From Pictodentalium vernedei (Eukaryota > Mollusca > Scaphopoda > Dentaliida > Dentaliidae): DNA of 64,000 nt. The notes below the pieces were generated by a model. That model did no database searches. It was not told the DNA's origin and saw only the letters and a list, made by a program, of their open reading frames with translations. Both the position numbers and the translations under genes were made by a program. Positions 40,232 through 52,700 of the stretch are shown in pieces; the first letter of the stretch is position 1; every line of letters begins with the position of its first letter. The stretch spans positions 124,001-188,000 of the forward strand of contig JAUFNR010000021.1 in assembly GCA_031216915.1 (NCBI GenBank). The letters are read 5' to 3'.

Positions 40232-40713
40232 TTTTTTTTATGTGTATAGTTAACTGCTGTGTCGATTTTATAGTTCTGAGGTAGGTTCCAATCTCCTATT
40301 AATATAGAACTATTACCAATTTCCTCTAATTTTGAGAACAAGTTGTTATAGAATTCAGGTCTATCTTCATTTGGCCCATACACCACAGCAAGAGCTCGAG
40401 TCTTTGGTCTTGAACTGTTATATCAAGAATTATATAGTTTCCCCCCCGTGTCCTTAACGTTTTTATGTATTGAAAACGCGAACAAATTTTTAAAGAGAAT
40501 GGCTGTACCCCTGCTTGCACTTGAGTAAGAACAGCAGACTGCGTCAAAAACCCACTCGTTTTTCCAAGCATTTTCAACCTCTCTACATGAGTGTGTGTCT
40601 ACCATGAGAGTGATATCAAACTTATCTCTGCAACATGAGAAAATGCCCTGTCTTTTTGTTTTGTTTGATGAGAGACCACAGCAGTTTAAACTTCCTATAT
40701 TAATTGGAGTCAT
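40232..40713 (-). pseudogene. LINE-4 copy, start of endonuclease domain
   Basis: ATG at 40713: INIGSLNCCGLSSNKTKRQ, ITLMVDTHSC, then ASRGTAILF. After frameshifts it gives VVYGPNEDRPEFYNNLF and SILIGDWNLPQNYKIDTAVNY, ending at the Helentron-like insertion. GDWN is the catalytic segment of the endonuclease. Two frameshifts (near 40440 and 40380) break the frame. Confidence 0.75.
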
Positions 40714-41065
40714 AAAGGAAGTCTAGTTAAAATGTAAATTCCTGCTTGAGCAACACCTTCGATCTTAAATATGCTTTTGTTGACAAACTTGATATGCCGA
40801 AAAACGATGCTTGGGTTTAAGCTGCAAATATATCTGAAAAAAGTTTTTTGTATAAACAAATAACAAAGATTTCCTTGGATACATGGATGTTCTGTTCCTC
40901 TACAAAAGTTGAGTTTCTGTACCATTAATTGACAACATAAAAGTTGTTACTTGTATTGTACAACTTCTTTTTAGGAGTATGACAAGAGAGAATGAGTGAG
41001 GGTTATTCTATATGCTGTATATATGTAATTGAGTGCGTGTGTGTGTAGGGAGTGTGAATGTGGGC
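40714..41065. other. gene-free stretch
   Basis: AT-rich, then GT-rich sequence around 41035-41065 into which the hAT element inserted. No gene seen. Confidence 0.4.
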
Positions 41066-42784
41066 TAGAGATGTGCGATATATCAAATTTTCGTTATGAT
41101 ATCGATATTGTTCCCATATCGAATATCGTATCGAGCGCAACTGAAGAATATCGAACCGACGATATCAGTTTCCATTCCATAACAGTAGGGGAAGTTGGGA
41201 ATCCCTGTATTACTTATGCATTCACTGTTATGGCGGAGCGAATTAAGAGTCTGTGGCAAATGTTTTTTGAAAGGCTGGATAAAAAAAACTTGCAAGTGCA
41301 AGTTTAATATGTGGCACGGTAACAGCAAATACTTCAAATCTCAGATCACATATTGAACATCACCATAAGAAAGAATCCGACGCCAATCCGTAAAAACAAG
41401 GAACGATATAAAAACTTGGAATTGGAAAATGGTAAGGTTCATAATCTATTTATATACAATAAATTGACAACATTGGGTTAATCCCACTGACAAGCCTAAC
41501 TTAGATTTCAGTTGAGTTGTTTCTCTTATATCTCTATATTAATTTTTTTCATTTGGAGCAAAAGCGAAATTCAGGAAACTTCCGTAATGTTTGTCAATCA
41601 TTCTGTTTTTTTTTTTAATTTTTCATTGGCAGCAGAAATGAAATTCGGAAAACTTTGAGTTTGTCAGTCACTTCGAAGTTTAATTCAGTTTTATTTTTAG
41701 AACATAAGGGAATGTCCTGGTATGCAACGTTCAAATAACATTAGTTATTTATTCATATTTACTGATATTTTATCAATTGCCTGGTAATATTTTTGTTGAA
41801 AGAAAGAAAGTGTGGAAAAGCAATTCCCATTTAGTACTTTCATATACACTGTCAAGTAAAACTAGACAAGTCAAATGGAAACAATAAATCGAAGTCATGT
41901 TGTTGTGTTCAACTCAAATCGATTGGGGAGTAATTTTTATACATCAAGGCACCCCGATGAATATTTTCACATTTTGCTCTACTTCTGTGGTGTTGGAATG
42001 TTAGTCCTTGTGTGGACACATTTTTTATAAATTCCCCATACAAATAAAAATAACATTTCCATGTATTTTTGGCTGGGTGATGTGTTTACGTCTTTTTCAG
42101 AGATATAATGAATTTGTAATTTACTTTTGGTTTCCATATTTTACACTTTGACGTCTGTTACATTATTTTTTTCATTAAGATTTTAGTTCATCATACTAGT
42201 ATTTTATGATTAAGAAGAGTAGCCTCCCCTGAGTGGAATCGTTCTGTCCATCTGATAGAGAAGCATGCTGTTTCTTGACAGAAGGCTTTCACAAATGGCT
42301 TATTCTTCAAAAAATAAGTCACCTAGGTTGTTAAAAAAATCAAAATAGGTATTTTCTGGCCTAAATTTCATAAATCTCAAGTTTGTTTGTTGCTTTATTT
42401 TAAGGTTTTTCAGTTATTAATAATACCTTGTTGCGTTTTAATATTTTTTTCCTCTCAGTGCCAAGGGATAGAAAGAAGGCTTGAAGCGAATAGTATCCAC
42501 ATTTATTTTACTTGTCAATTGTTATATTTATGTTTTTATTAAAATAAAAAATAATAATTAATAAAATATCAAGTCTAATTCTTATAATCTTACCACAGAA
42601 GCCTGCAAATGGGTATATTAGATGCTATGGCATTCTGTTCACTCATACCAAACTTTCTGCAGAAAACTAATCTAGGTGGAATGGAGTAATTTTGTGTTCA
42701 TAATTAATATCGAATATCGTGATATTTGTAAGAAAAATATCGATATTGATATCGAAGTCAAAAATTCAATATTGCACAACTCTG
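41066..42784 (+). mobile_element. hAT-type element with BED zinc-finger remnant
   Basis: Left end TAGAGATGTGCGATATAT pairs with right end ATATTGCACAACTCTG. Subterminal regions on both sides are rich in ATATCGATAT. It is flanked by ATGTGGGC (41058-41065) and ATGTGAGC (42785-42792), an 8-bp duplication with one mismatch. At about 41290-41390 the plus strand reads ICGTVTANTSNLRSHIEHHH, the second half of a BED zinc finger as in hAT transposases. Its first cysteine pair is degraded and no transposase core follows. It is an internally deleted, dead copy. Confidence 0.75.
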
Positions 42785-42792
42785 ATGTGAGC

Positions 42793-43818
42793 GTGCGTGT
42801 CTGAGGGTGTGTACATGCATGTATGTGTGATCGCCGATGTGAACAAGTTAGTCTGCTGGGGGAGGAATTGACGGGAAGGTTCACAACTATTATAAGGGTG
42901 TGTGGAGGAGGCAACCGAGCAAGTGAGTGTGCGTGAATGTTCATTTGGTGTAAGTAACTCGAAACTTGTGAAATCATGATAGAATAATTGTATATCATCT
43001 GCCCCTACTTCTCAACCCACAGCTAAAGTGCCCTCAATTTCGATGTGTTGGTAGACGTGTGTGTGTGGGTGTGTGTAAGGGGGGAGTGGATGCACATGTG
43101 TGCGAGTGAGCACGTGCCCATTCATTTCTTATCAACCAAAACTGGGTCAAGGCCATCGGCGCACACCCAGTAGTAGAGACTGGCGTTTTTCTGTTTTTCA
43201 GTTTTGGTTCCGGTTTTTATGGAAACCGAAAAACCGGACCGAGATTTTCCTGGAAAACCTTCTTCACGGTTTTCTGTGAATTTCTGTCCACTGCAGCAAT
43301 CGCCCAGAATACACCAAACGACGAACATTCTGGCTTGTACGGATCTTTGCCCTTTGGAATGCCTTTATGTTTGTGTCGATCGATTAATGTTCTTGGCAGT
43401 TGTTGATTTGTTATAGGGTTAGGTGACCACTCAGAGAGCTCACAAGGCTGGCTGAGCGACGTTGACCATACACATTCTCCTCCCCCCAAAAACGTGAATC
43501 TTTACATCAAAAATGCAAAAAGAAAAACTTAAATGTTCAGGTTGGTGACAATGTGTGCTGAAAATGAAAAAAATACTCACAAAATCATTTTAGGGAGTGT
43601 TTTTTTTAATTTATTCTATCCATTCGAGAAAGTGATAAAACTGGGAAACACGTTGATCAACGTTTCCATGAACACTTGCAATTGTGAACTCTGAACTTAT
43701 GAATATTTACTCAATATTATTGACTGTTCAATGGCAATGATGAAATGGGTAAAACGTCCCTGTCACTTTCAGTACCATGTTTAAAAAATGATAAGAAGCA
43801 ATCTCAAACTGATTTTTT
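42793..43818. other. gene-free stretch with GT-rich tract
   Basis: Contains GTGTGTG-rich sequence near 43055-43075 and a small hairpin around CCGGTTTTT...AAAAACCGG (about 43210-43240). Open frames here show no domains. Confidence 0.4.
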
Positions 43819-45762
43819 AGCTCATCTTGACAAAGTCAAGCTGAGCTAATCTAATCGCTTCCCGTCCGTCGTCCGTCAACACCATGTTTTGGTCTTCTCC
43901 TCCAAAGCCTCTGGGCCAATTCAAGTGAAAGTTTGTGTGAGCGATGGTCCCAAAGGGGCATTTCATTTTTGTTCAACTCAGTATGCCCGGCCCCATAGGG
44001 AGGGAGTGGGGGAAAATGCTCCAAAATATTTTTAAAATCTTCTTCTCAAGAACCAGTGTGTACAATGACTTGATATTTGCTATGGAGCTTCCATATGAGG
44101 TGTAGACTCAAGTTTGTTCAAACGAAGTTCGTAAAGTAATATTTGGCTTTGTAATAGGAGGGGTAAGATTTTTGGCCCCGCCCAAAATTTCTATTTTCTG
44201 AACCGATGGTCCGGTATGAACCAAATTTGGTTTGTGGTAGTATTGGGTCATAAGTACTTGACCCATGCAAAAAAAAAAATTCCCGCATCCCCATGGGAAC
44301 CCTGGGAGCTAAAAATAGAAATATTTTCAAACGCCCATATTTCCCAAACCCCACGGAACAGAGAGCTTTTATTTGGTATGAAGTATCCTTATGACCAGTA
44401 GAATTGAATGGTAAAAAAAAATTGCCATCGGTTATGTTAGGGTGTTCTGTAATGGGCATCGAAAAAATGCTGAGTCAGCATATTTGCAAAAATTAAAAAA
44501 AATCTTTTCTCCAGGACCAATCATCAGAATCTTTTGATATTTGGTATACAGCATTCATAGGGGGGTCAGATAAAAGTTTGTTGAAATAAAGCTCATCGGT
44601 TCATATTTGGGCTCTCTACAGGAGCCCGAAGTTTTAACATAGGGTAATATGGGGAATATTCTTTAAAAATCTTCTTCTTCAGAACCACCAGTCTGAATCT
44701 TTTAATATTTGGTATACATCATTGTTATGAGGGTCAGATTCTAGATTGTTCAAACCAAGTCCCTAGGTTAATATTTGGGCTTCCTATGGAAGCCCAAATT
44801 TTATCTTTGTTCAATATGGAGGGTAATTTAAAAAAATCTTCTTCAGATCCATCAGTCAGAATGCTTTGATATTTGGTATGCAACATCTCTATGGGGGTCA
44901 GATTCAAGTTTGTTCAAATCAAATCCCTAGGTATATATTTGGGCTCACTAAGGTAGCCCAAATTTTTACTTAGTGCAATATGAGAAAATTTCTTTAAAAA
45001 TCTTCTTCTTCAGATCCACCAGTCGGAATGCTTTTATATTTGGTATACAACATCTCTAGGGGGGGGGGGGGGCAGATTCCAGGTTATTCAATTCGAGTGC
45101 CTAGGTTAATATTTGGGCTCCATATAGGAACATGAAATTTAACATAGTACAATACGAGGGAATTTCTTAAAAAATCTTCTTCTTCAGATTCACTTGTCAG
45201 AATGCTTTCACATTTGGTATACAACATCTCTAGGGGGGGGGTCAGTTTCAAGTTTGTTCAAATCGGATCCATAGGTCAGTATTTGGGCTCGCTGTGGTAG
45301 CCCAAATTTGAACTTAGTGCAATTCGAAGAAATTTCTTTACAATTTGTCTTCTTCAGATCCAACAGTCAGAATGCTTTCATATTCGATAAATAACATCTC
45401 TGGGGAAGTCAGATTTAACTGTGTTCAAATCAAGAGCCTGGGTTAATATTTGGGCTCTCTATGGGAGCCGGAATTGGCCATTTTGCTGAAGAATTAAAAA
45501 TTTTGTATTCAGTACCCTCTAGAGGTACTAAGATTAATCCACATAGGTTGTATAAAGGGGCTTCATAGGGGAGCTCTGCATTTTACTTATGATCAACTGA
45601 AGAAAAGGCATGATGCCCAGATTATTTTTGTCACTCCTGAGGGACTCAAGGATTGACAGTGTAGCCTATGGCGATGGCTTGCTTAATGTAGACTCATTCT
45701 TGGACTCTGTTTAAATTGTGTTCTGTACAAGATGAGCGCTTCAGGCCCCGTGGGGCCTCTTG
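43819..45762. mobile_element. Helentron-like non-autonomous element with about 165-bp repeats
   Basis: Left end AGCTCATCTTGACAAAGTCA forms a hairpin and is followed by CCGTCCGTCGTCCGTC. About nine diverged units of 155-175 bp follow, keyed by TTTGATATTTGGTATACA and TTAATATTTGGGCT. Near the right end, CAAGATGAGC (45728-45737) is the inverted partner of GCTCATCTTG, followed by the hairpin GGCCCCGTGGGGCC (45744-45757) and CTCTTG before a T run. Inverted subterminal repeats, 3' hairpin and insertion next to T fit Helentrons. No protein coding. Confidence 0.65.
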
Positions 45763-45914
45763 TTTTTTCATCACTTCAGTTTTTTTCCACATATAATCCC
45801 AGAAAGAAACTAAGAATAAATTCAGATACACTTAATATTTATATCTTGAGTTCTTAACCCTCGAAGATGGTGTAGCCCCACATCACAGGAGGTGCAGTTA
45901 TGGTGTATGTGCAT

Positions 45915-48900
45915 ATGAATTACAGACAACTCAGACCAAAGACCACTCGGCTCAAGACCAGACAGACCTGTTTTGAAGACAACTCGGACCAGAGTTTAAG
46001 ACAACTCGAACCTATTTTGAAGAAACCTCGGGTCAACATTAAAGACAGGTAGAAAGTGTTCCAGATCTCCAGTGCGCCTAGATTACACATTCGGCATGCA
46101 TTTTCATTTTTAGCTTAACTTGACAAAGTCAAGATAAGCTATTGCCATCATGCGTGCGGAAGTCTGTTAGTCTGTGAGTCTGTTCACATTTTCCTTTAGC
46201 ACAGGCTACACCCTGCAGTTCTTGTCTGATCATCACAAAATTTCATATGCAGGTTTGGGGTCATGTCTAGGTGAGAACGCCCCCTTTTGGTCACGATCGG
46301 TCAACCGGTATGGCTGGCCGAGCCCAAAACCTGCAAACCATTAGCACAGTCTACAGGTCGTATTTATGAAGGGATTTCATTGCAAATTGGTATGCTGCCT
46401 CTGTATGATGAGAACGTCCCCTTTTGGGCATGATCTGTCAACCGTGATGGCTGCCCAAGCCCGAAACCCAAAAACTTTTAGCACAGTCTGCAAGTCATGT
46501 TTAATATAGAGGGATTTCATTGTAACTTGGTAGGATGACTCCTTATGATGTCTAGATGAGAATTTCCCCATTTGGGCATGATCTATCAACTGTGACGACT
46601 GCCCGAGCCCTAAACCCGAAAACCTTTAGCACAGTCTACAGGTCATATTTATGAAGGAATTTCATTGTAACTTCGTAGGATCACTCCAGATGATGTCCAG
46701 ATGAGATTGTCCCCTTTGGTTGCGATCATTTATCATTCAACCATGATGGCTGCCCAAGCCTGAAGCCCGAAAAACTTTAGCACAGTCTACAAGTCATATT
46801 TATGAAGGGATTTCATTGTAACTTGGTAGGTTGACTTCATATAATGTCTAGATGAGAACGTCCCCTTTTGGACACGATTGGGCAACTGTGACGGTTACAG
46901 GGGCCTGAAGCCCAAAAACCTTTAGAACAGTCTACAGGTCATAATTATGAAGGGATTTCATTGTAGCTTGGTAGGATGACTCCAAATAATGTCTAGATGA
47001 GAACATCCCCTTTTGGTCGTGATCATTCAGCCTTTATGGCTGCCCGAGCCCAAAAACCTTTAGCGTAGTCTATAGGTCATATTTATGGAAGGATTTCATT
47101 GTAACTTGTTAGGTTGATTCCATATAATGCCTAAATGGTGACATCCCCTTTTGGTCGTGATTGGTCAACTGTGATGGATACAGGTGCCCGAAACCCGAAA
47201 ATCTTGAGCACAGTCTACAGGTCATATTTATGAAGGGATTTCATTGTAACTTCGTAGGATCACCCCAGATGATGCCCAGATGAGAATGTCCCATTTTGGT
47301 TACGATCATTCAACCATTATGGCTGCCCGAACCCGAAGCCCGAATACCCTTAGCACAGTCTACAGGTCATATTTATGAAGGGATCTCATTGTAACCTGGT
47401 AGGTTTGACTTCATATAATGTCTAGATGAGAAAGTCCCCTTTTGGACACGATTGGGCAACTGTGACCGCTACAGGGGCCCGGAGCCCAAAAACCTTTAGA
47501 ACAGTCTACAGGTCATAATTATGAAGGGATTTCATTGTAGCTTGGTAGGATGACTCCAAATAATGTCTAGATGAGAACGTCCCCTTTTGGTCGCGATCAT
47601 TCAACCTTGATGGCTACCCAAGCCCAAAACCCCAAAACCTTTAGCATAGTCTCTAGGTCATATTTATGGAAGGATTTCATTGTAACCTGTTAGTTTGACT
47701 CCATATAATGCCCTTTTGGTCGTGATTGGTCAACTGTGACGGCTTCAGGGGCCCGAAAACCTTGAGCACAGTCTACAGGTCATATTTATGAAGGGATTTC
47801 ATTGTAACTCCGTAGGATCACTCCAGATGATGCCCAGATGAGAATGTCCCCTTTTGGTTACGATCATTCAACCATGATGGCTGCCCGAGCCCAAAGCCCG
47901 AAAACCTTTAGCACAGTTTTCAGTTCATATTTATGAAGGGATTTCATTGTAACTTGGTAGGTTGACATCATATAATGTCTAGATGAGAACTGCCCCTTTT
48001 GGACACCATTAGGCAACTGTGAAGGCTAGAGGGGCCTGAAGCCCAAAAACCTTTAGCACAGTCTACAGGTGATATTTATGAAGGGATTTCATTGTAGCTT
48101 GGTAGGATGACTCCAAATAATGTCTAGGTGAGAATGTCCCCTTTTGGTCGCGATCATTCAGCCCTGATGGCTGCCCGAGCCCAAATCCCCAAAACCTTTA
48201 GCATAGTCTATAGGTCATATTTATGGAAGGATTTCATTGTAACCTGTTAGTTTGACTCCATATACATGTAATGCCTAGATGATGACATCTCCTTTTGGTC
48301 GTGATTGGTCAACTGTGACAGCTTCAGGGGACCGAAAACGTTGAGCACAGTCTACAGGTCATATTCCTTCGTAGGATCACTCCAGATGATGCCCAGTGAG
48401 AATGTCTCCTTTTGGTTGCGATCATTCAACCATGATGGCTGCTCGAGCCCAAAGCCCAAAAACCTTTAACACAGTCTACAGGTCATATTTATGAAGGGAT
48501 TTCATTGTAACTTGGTAGGTTGACTTCATATAGTGTCTAGATGAGAACGTCCCCTTTGGACGCAATTGGGAAACTGACGGCTACAGGGGCCCGAAGCCCG
48601 AAAACCTTTAGCACAGTCTACATGCCATATTTATGAAGGGAATTCAATGTAACTTGATAGGATGACTCGTTCTGGAATAATTTCACTGTAACTTGGTAAC
48701 TTTCATTGATTTACGTTAACTGTGAGGGCCACATACATTAACTGTGAGGCCATATTAACCCACCCCTCAGCTCTTTAGTACAGTGTACACCTCATATTAT
48801 TTTTATCAAAAACATAGCGTACAGGGAACAGAAATGAACATATGCCCAATTATTACAATTCTTGTCTTATTTCATAATCCTTTCATAAACATTGAACATT

Positions 48901-49330
48901 ATCTTTTTCATCAAACACAACACACAAGTTAAGCCACAGTGTCATCTTTCCAAGGTTTTCTCCTAAGCTCCAGCGACTTCGACCTCAGCTTGAACAACAG
49001 TGACACCCCACCCCCAACGTGACATCAAGGCACACTTCAAAACCTGGCTTCTCCTTCTGAGGCAGGCCCAAAAGCCCTCTTTGCTTTGATTCCCCCCCCC
49101 CCCCCCCCTCCCCCCCATCCACTCGCCAGTTAATATTATAATCTGCCATGATCTTTCTCTAATGATTTTGGACAGACTTGTCTAAAAAAACTGGTCAGAG
49201 TTGTCTTCAACATTGGTCCGACTTGTCTTTAATGTAGGTCTGAGTTGTCTTAAAACTGGTTTCGAGTTGTCTTCAAAACAACTGGTCCGAGTTGTCTTCA
49301 AAACTGGTCAGAGTTGTCTTTAAAACAGGT
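45915..49330. mobile_element. foldback-like unit: inverted arrays of a 22-23 bp repeat around a tandem-repeat element
   Basis: The left array (about 45915-46055) has imperfect copies of AAGACAACTCGGACCAGTTT. The right array (about 49185-49330) has the reverse complement, ACTGGTCCGAGTTGTCTT, in about seven copies. Between them lies a tandem-repeat element (next entry), poly-C (about 49093-49118) and no gene. Inverted arrays as termini recall foldback elements. No target duplication was identified, so the exact ends are uncertain. Confidence 0.5.
46111..48830. mobile_element. Helentron-like element with about 155-bp tandem repeats
   Basis: Starts TTAGCTTAACTTGACAAAGT, related to the left end at 43819. 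It then has about 15 units keyed by CACAGTCTACAGGTCATATT and GAAGGGATTTCATTGTAAC. A higher-order pattern is visible: groups of about three unit variants recur around 46800, 47400 and 47950. The right end lacks the GGCCCC hairpin and may be truncated. No gene. Confidence 0.55.
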
Positions 49331-49704
49331 CTGAGGAAAAACAGAAACAAAGATAAAAAGAAGCCTCCACAACACTTATCCATTAAGACATTAATAATGA
49401 CAACTTAGCAAATATTAATAACAAAAACAAGCCACTGGGCATATCTATTAACACTAAAAATACAATAGCTCATGTTAGTCATGAATAAGAAGAACCACAG
49501 AATGGAGATCAAAACGCAGGGTACGAATCGCCCACATCCATAAGGCATAACAGCTGCATTAATTAATATTCATAAACAAATGAAACTCAGTGACGAATTG
49601 TGAGATGTTGTTTTCGAACTTCGAAGAAAAGGTCATGGTACTTAATTATTTGTCCATATCTTGTGATTTTAAATCAAAATAATAAAATAACACTGCATGC
49701 TTAC
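49331..49704. other. gene-free AT-rich stretch
   Basis: Nothing recognisable. It precedes the first macrosatellite unit. Confidence 0.4.
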
Positions 49705-52700
49705 AAAAACGATTGAAACAGGGGAGGCAGAAACAAGGGCATGCTTACAGGCAGTTGTGGGAGTCCGTTACATGACTTTTTGCGAAGAGAGAGTTAGGAT
49801 GTCTCAAGAGCTAGTCTTGTGGCTGCATGTTTACCACTGCACGTTTAGTGCGAGACATTCGGTGGGTCCGACATAGTGTGTATGTGGGGAGGGTGGTACC
49901 CCTCCAATACTCTTAGAGTATGCAGTCACGGCTCTCTGCACGCTGAGTATATGGGCAGAGAATTGTTATAGATTGTGGTCCATGTTTTGGACACTCATGG
50001 GTGGACTTCCACCCGTGGAGTTATATAACTTTTCACTGCTTATGAAAATGGATTGCGCTCCATCAGCTGTAGGCTGAGCTTAGGTACGGATTACTTATTT
50101 AGCGCATGATACAGCGTGTTGTTTGTGGTTTTTGAGTAACTCCTGCGTGTGAGAATATGTGTTTCACGAATTGGGTGCAGTTTGAATATACTACGTGTAC
50201 ACTGTTTTATTCGTGAGATCGTATCAGTATTTGGTATGTGTGAAGGTTGATGGCACTGGTGGAGGACCAAAGGTGGATGGCTTAGCTACCCGTTTCCTCT
50301 ATTCACCCCTAGACCTCGCTCTAAGGCTCATCTATAATTGCATGCTATACTGTTGAATGCATGTGCTTTGCATGATACGACGCCGAGGACTTCAGTGTTT
50401 CCAATAAAATGATCTGGCCCTATTTTTAGCGTGTAAGGCCGTATCAGTGTCGGCACGCAGTATTAAATATGGCCGTACCAAAAGGCTCATCAGCATGTGT
50501 GTGCTGTATTGTTGGAGGTAATGTGCTTTCCAACTATTAGGCTGAGTACTCTGCCTGAGTAATTAATTGTCGACATTTCAAAGGATATTGTCGATAGATT
50601 GAGAGCAAGTGTGCAATGTACGCTATTATTTGTCAGTTCGTGCCCTTTATTTGCACTTAATTTGTACTGAAAAATCATGTGGGTGGATTTCCACTCATTG
50701 GGATTATATAACCCTTTATTGCCATTAAGAACAGATTAGGCTGTATCAGATGTCAGCACCCTTATTTAAGGGTTATTTATTTGACTATTGGCTGCTTTAT
50801 TGAGGAGCTTGGCTGCTTTGTCGACGAGCTTGATTGCGTAAGCGTAGCGTTTGGCTGTTTTATAGAAGAGCTTCGCTTATTCATAATTTGAACAGCTCAC
50901 CTATCATATTTGGAAGAGTTTGATAGGTACCGGTATGAAGTCTATCATTCATACTATTTTATCATTGTCAGAATGTTTGACAAGATAGGCTTGTGTATAT
51001 ACAGTTGTTTTGCTACCTGACCACTATTGTATTTTCTCATTCAGTTGGTTCCGTAGAAGTCACTTGGAATCAACATGGAGATGTTGCCTTTCTCATAGTC
51101 AGTCAGATGGTTTTTGACCTAGCTCCCCTTGAGCGTTTGGGCTGAAGGAGTCCGGGGGAGGCATGTTTCTATGTTTGTCCATTACTGTGTGAGGTGGACA
51201 TTTGTATTTGTTTCAGTGAGTTAGAATGTAGAGCCCCATGTTGGGGGAAAGGAAATCTCGTGGTATTTGCCCGGCAGAGCCGCGGGTATAACTATAGTTT
51301 TGACCGTAAGGTCTTATCAAATAAACAAATACATAAGATTTCGTGTTTAGATTGTGTTTACATGGACCACTTGGAGTTATGTTGTGGTCAATTATTATAG
51401 CGTGAATGCACTTGAGAAATATTTCGACTGTTCTGTTGTCTGTAGTGACAAGCAGCTTGTTGAAGCTTTACTGAAATGCGATTTTACACTACAGAGGGTG
51501 AGTGATACTACAGAGCATGGATTAGGCTCACTCAGTCATTATGTTTATAGAAGAGAATAGCCTTGTGCTTTTACTCTCTGCTAATCAATTCAGTCTCTAA
51601 GAAGACCGTGTACACGACTGGTATCAGTGTGTTAAGAATGGTGTATTATGTAGACTTTGAGGCTACGCTACGTATATAACTGATATGATCAGATCAGCTT
51701 GTGAAATTGTCACGTACAGTGGATCGTTCAAACAGCTGTTATCAGCGTGTAGAGAAGTTGGTATAAGCCGTAGGTTTTGTTTACACTACGTGCAAGGCTG
51801 ATGTAGGTATGGTTTTATCAGCTATTAGTACTCGGGTGGGTACCCCGGAATTATGTTGAGGTATTGTTTTCGAAAGTTCATCTCGCAGAATGGTTGTGGA
51901 GGAATCGTTTCGCACAGTAGTTGCGGAGGAATCTCAACTCGCACATTAGTTGCGGAGGAATCGTCTCACGCAATACGTGGAAGTCACCTCGTGCTAAAAG
52001 CAGAGGATTTGAATCGGTTGGGTACCCTGGAATTAGGTCAAGGTATTGTTTTCTAAATTTCATCTCGCACAATGGTTGTGGAGGAATCGTTTCGCACTGT
52101 AGTTGCGGAGGAATCTCATCTCGCACATTAGTTGTGGAGGAATCGTCTCGCGCAATACGTGGAAGTCACCTCGTGCTAAAAGCAGAGGATTTGTAATCAT
52201 AGAAAACAGACTCGAGAAGTTGATTTTCTAAAATCAAAGTGGGTAGGATAAACTTACGCTTAAAAGAAAGATCCGTTATAAAATCATGAATGTGGAGATA
52301 TAAAACGAAGCGACACCTATCTATTAATAAGCCAATTATAATGAATTAGCGAGATATTTGATGATTCTGTGTAATCAGTCTATCAGTTAGCAGTGATGGA
52401 AAGCGTGTTGTTTTAACAATCAAAATGGCGATTGAAACGGGGGAGGCAGAAACAAAGGCATGCTTACAGGCAGTTGTGGGAGTCCGTTACATGACTTTTT
52501 GCGAAGAGAGAGTTAGGATGTCTCAAGAGCTAGTCTTGTGGCTGCATGTTTACCACTGCACGTTTAGTGCGAGACATTCGGTGGGTCCGACAGTGTGTAT
52601 GTGGGGAGGGTGGTACCCCTCCAATACTCTTAGAGTATGCGGTCACAGCTCTCTGCACGCTGAGTATATGGGCAGAGAATTGTTATAGATTGTGGTCCAC

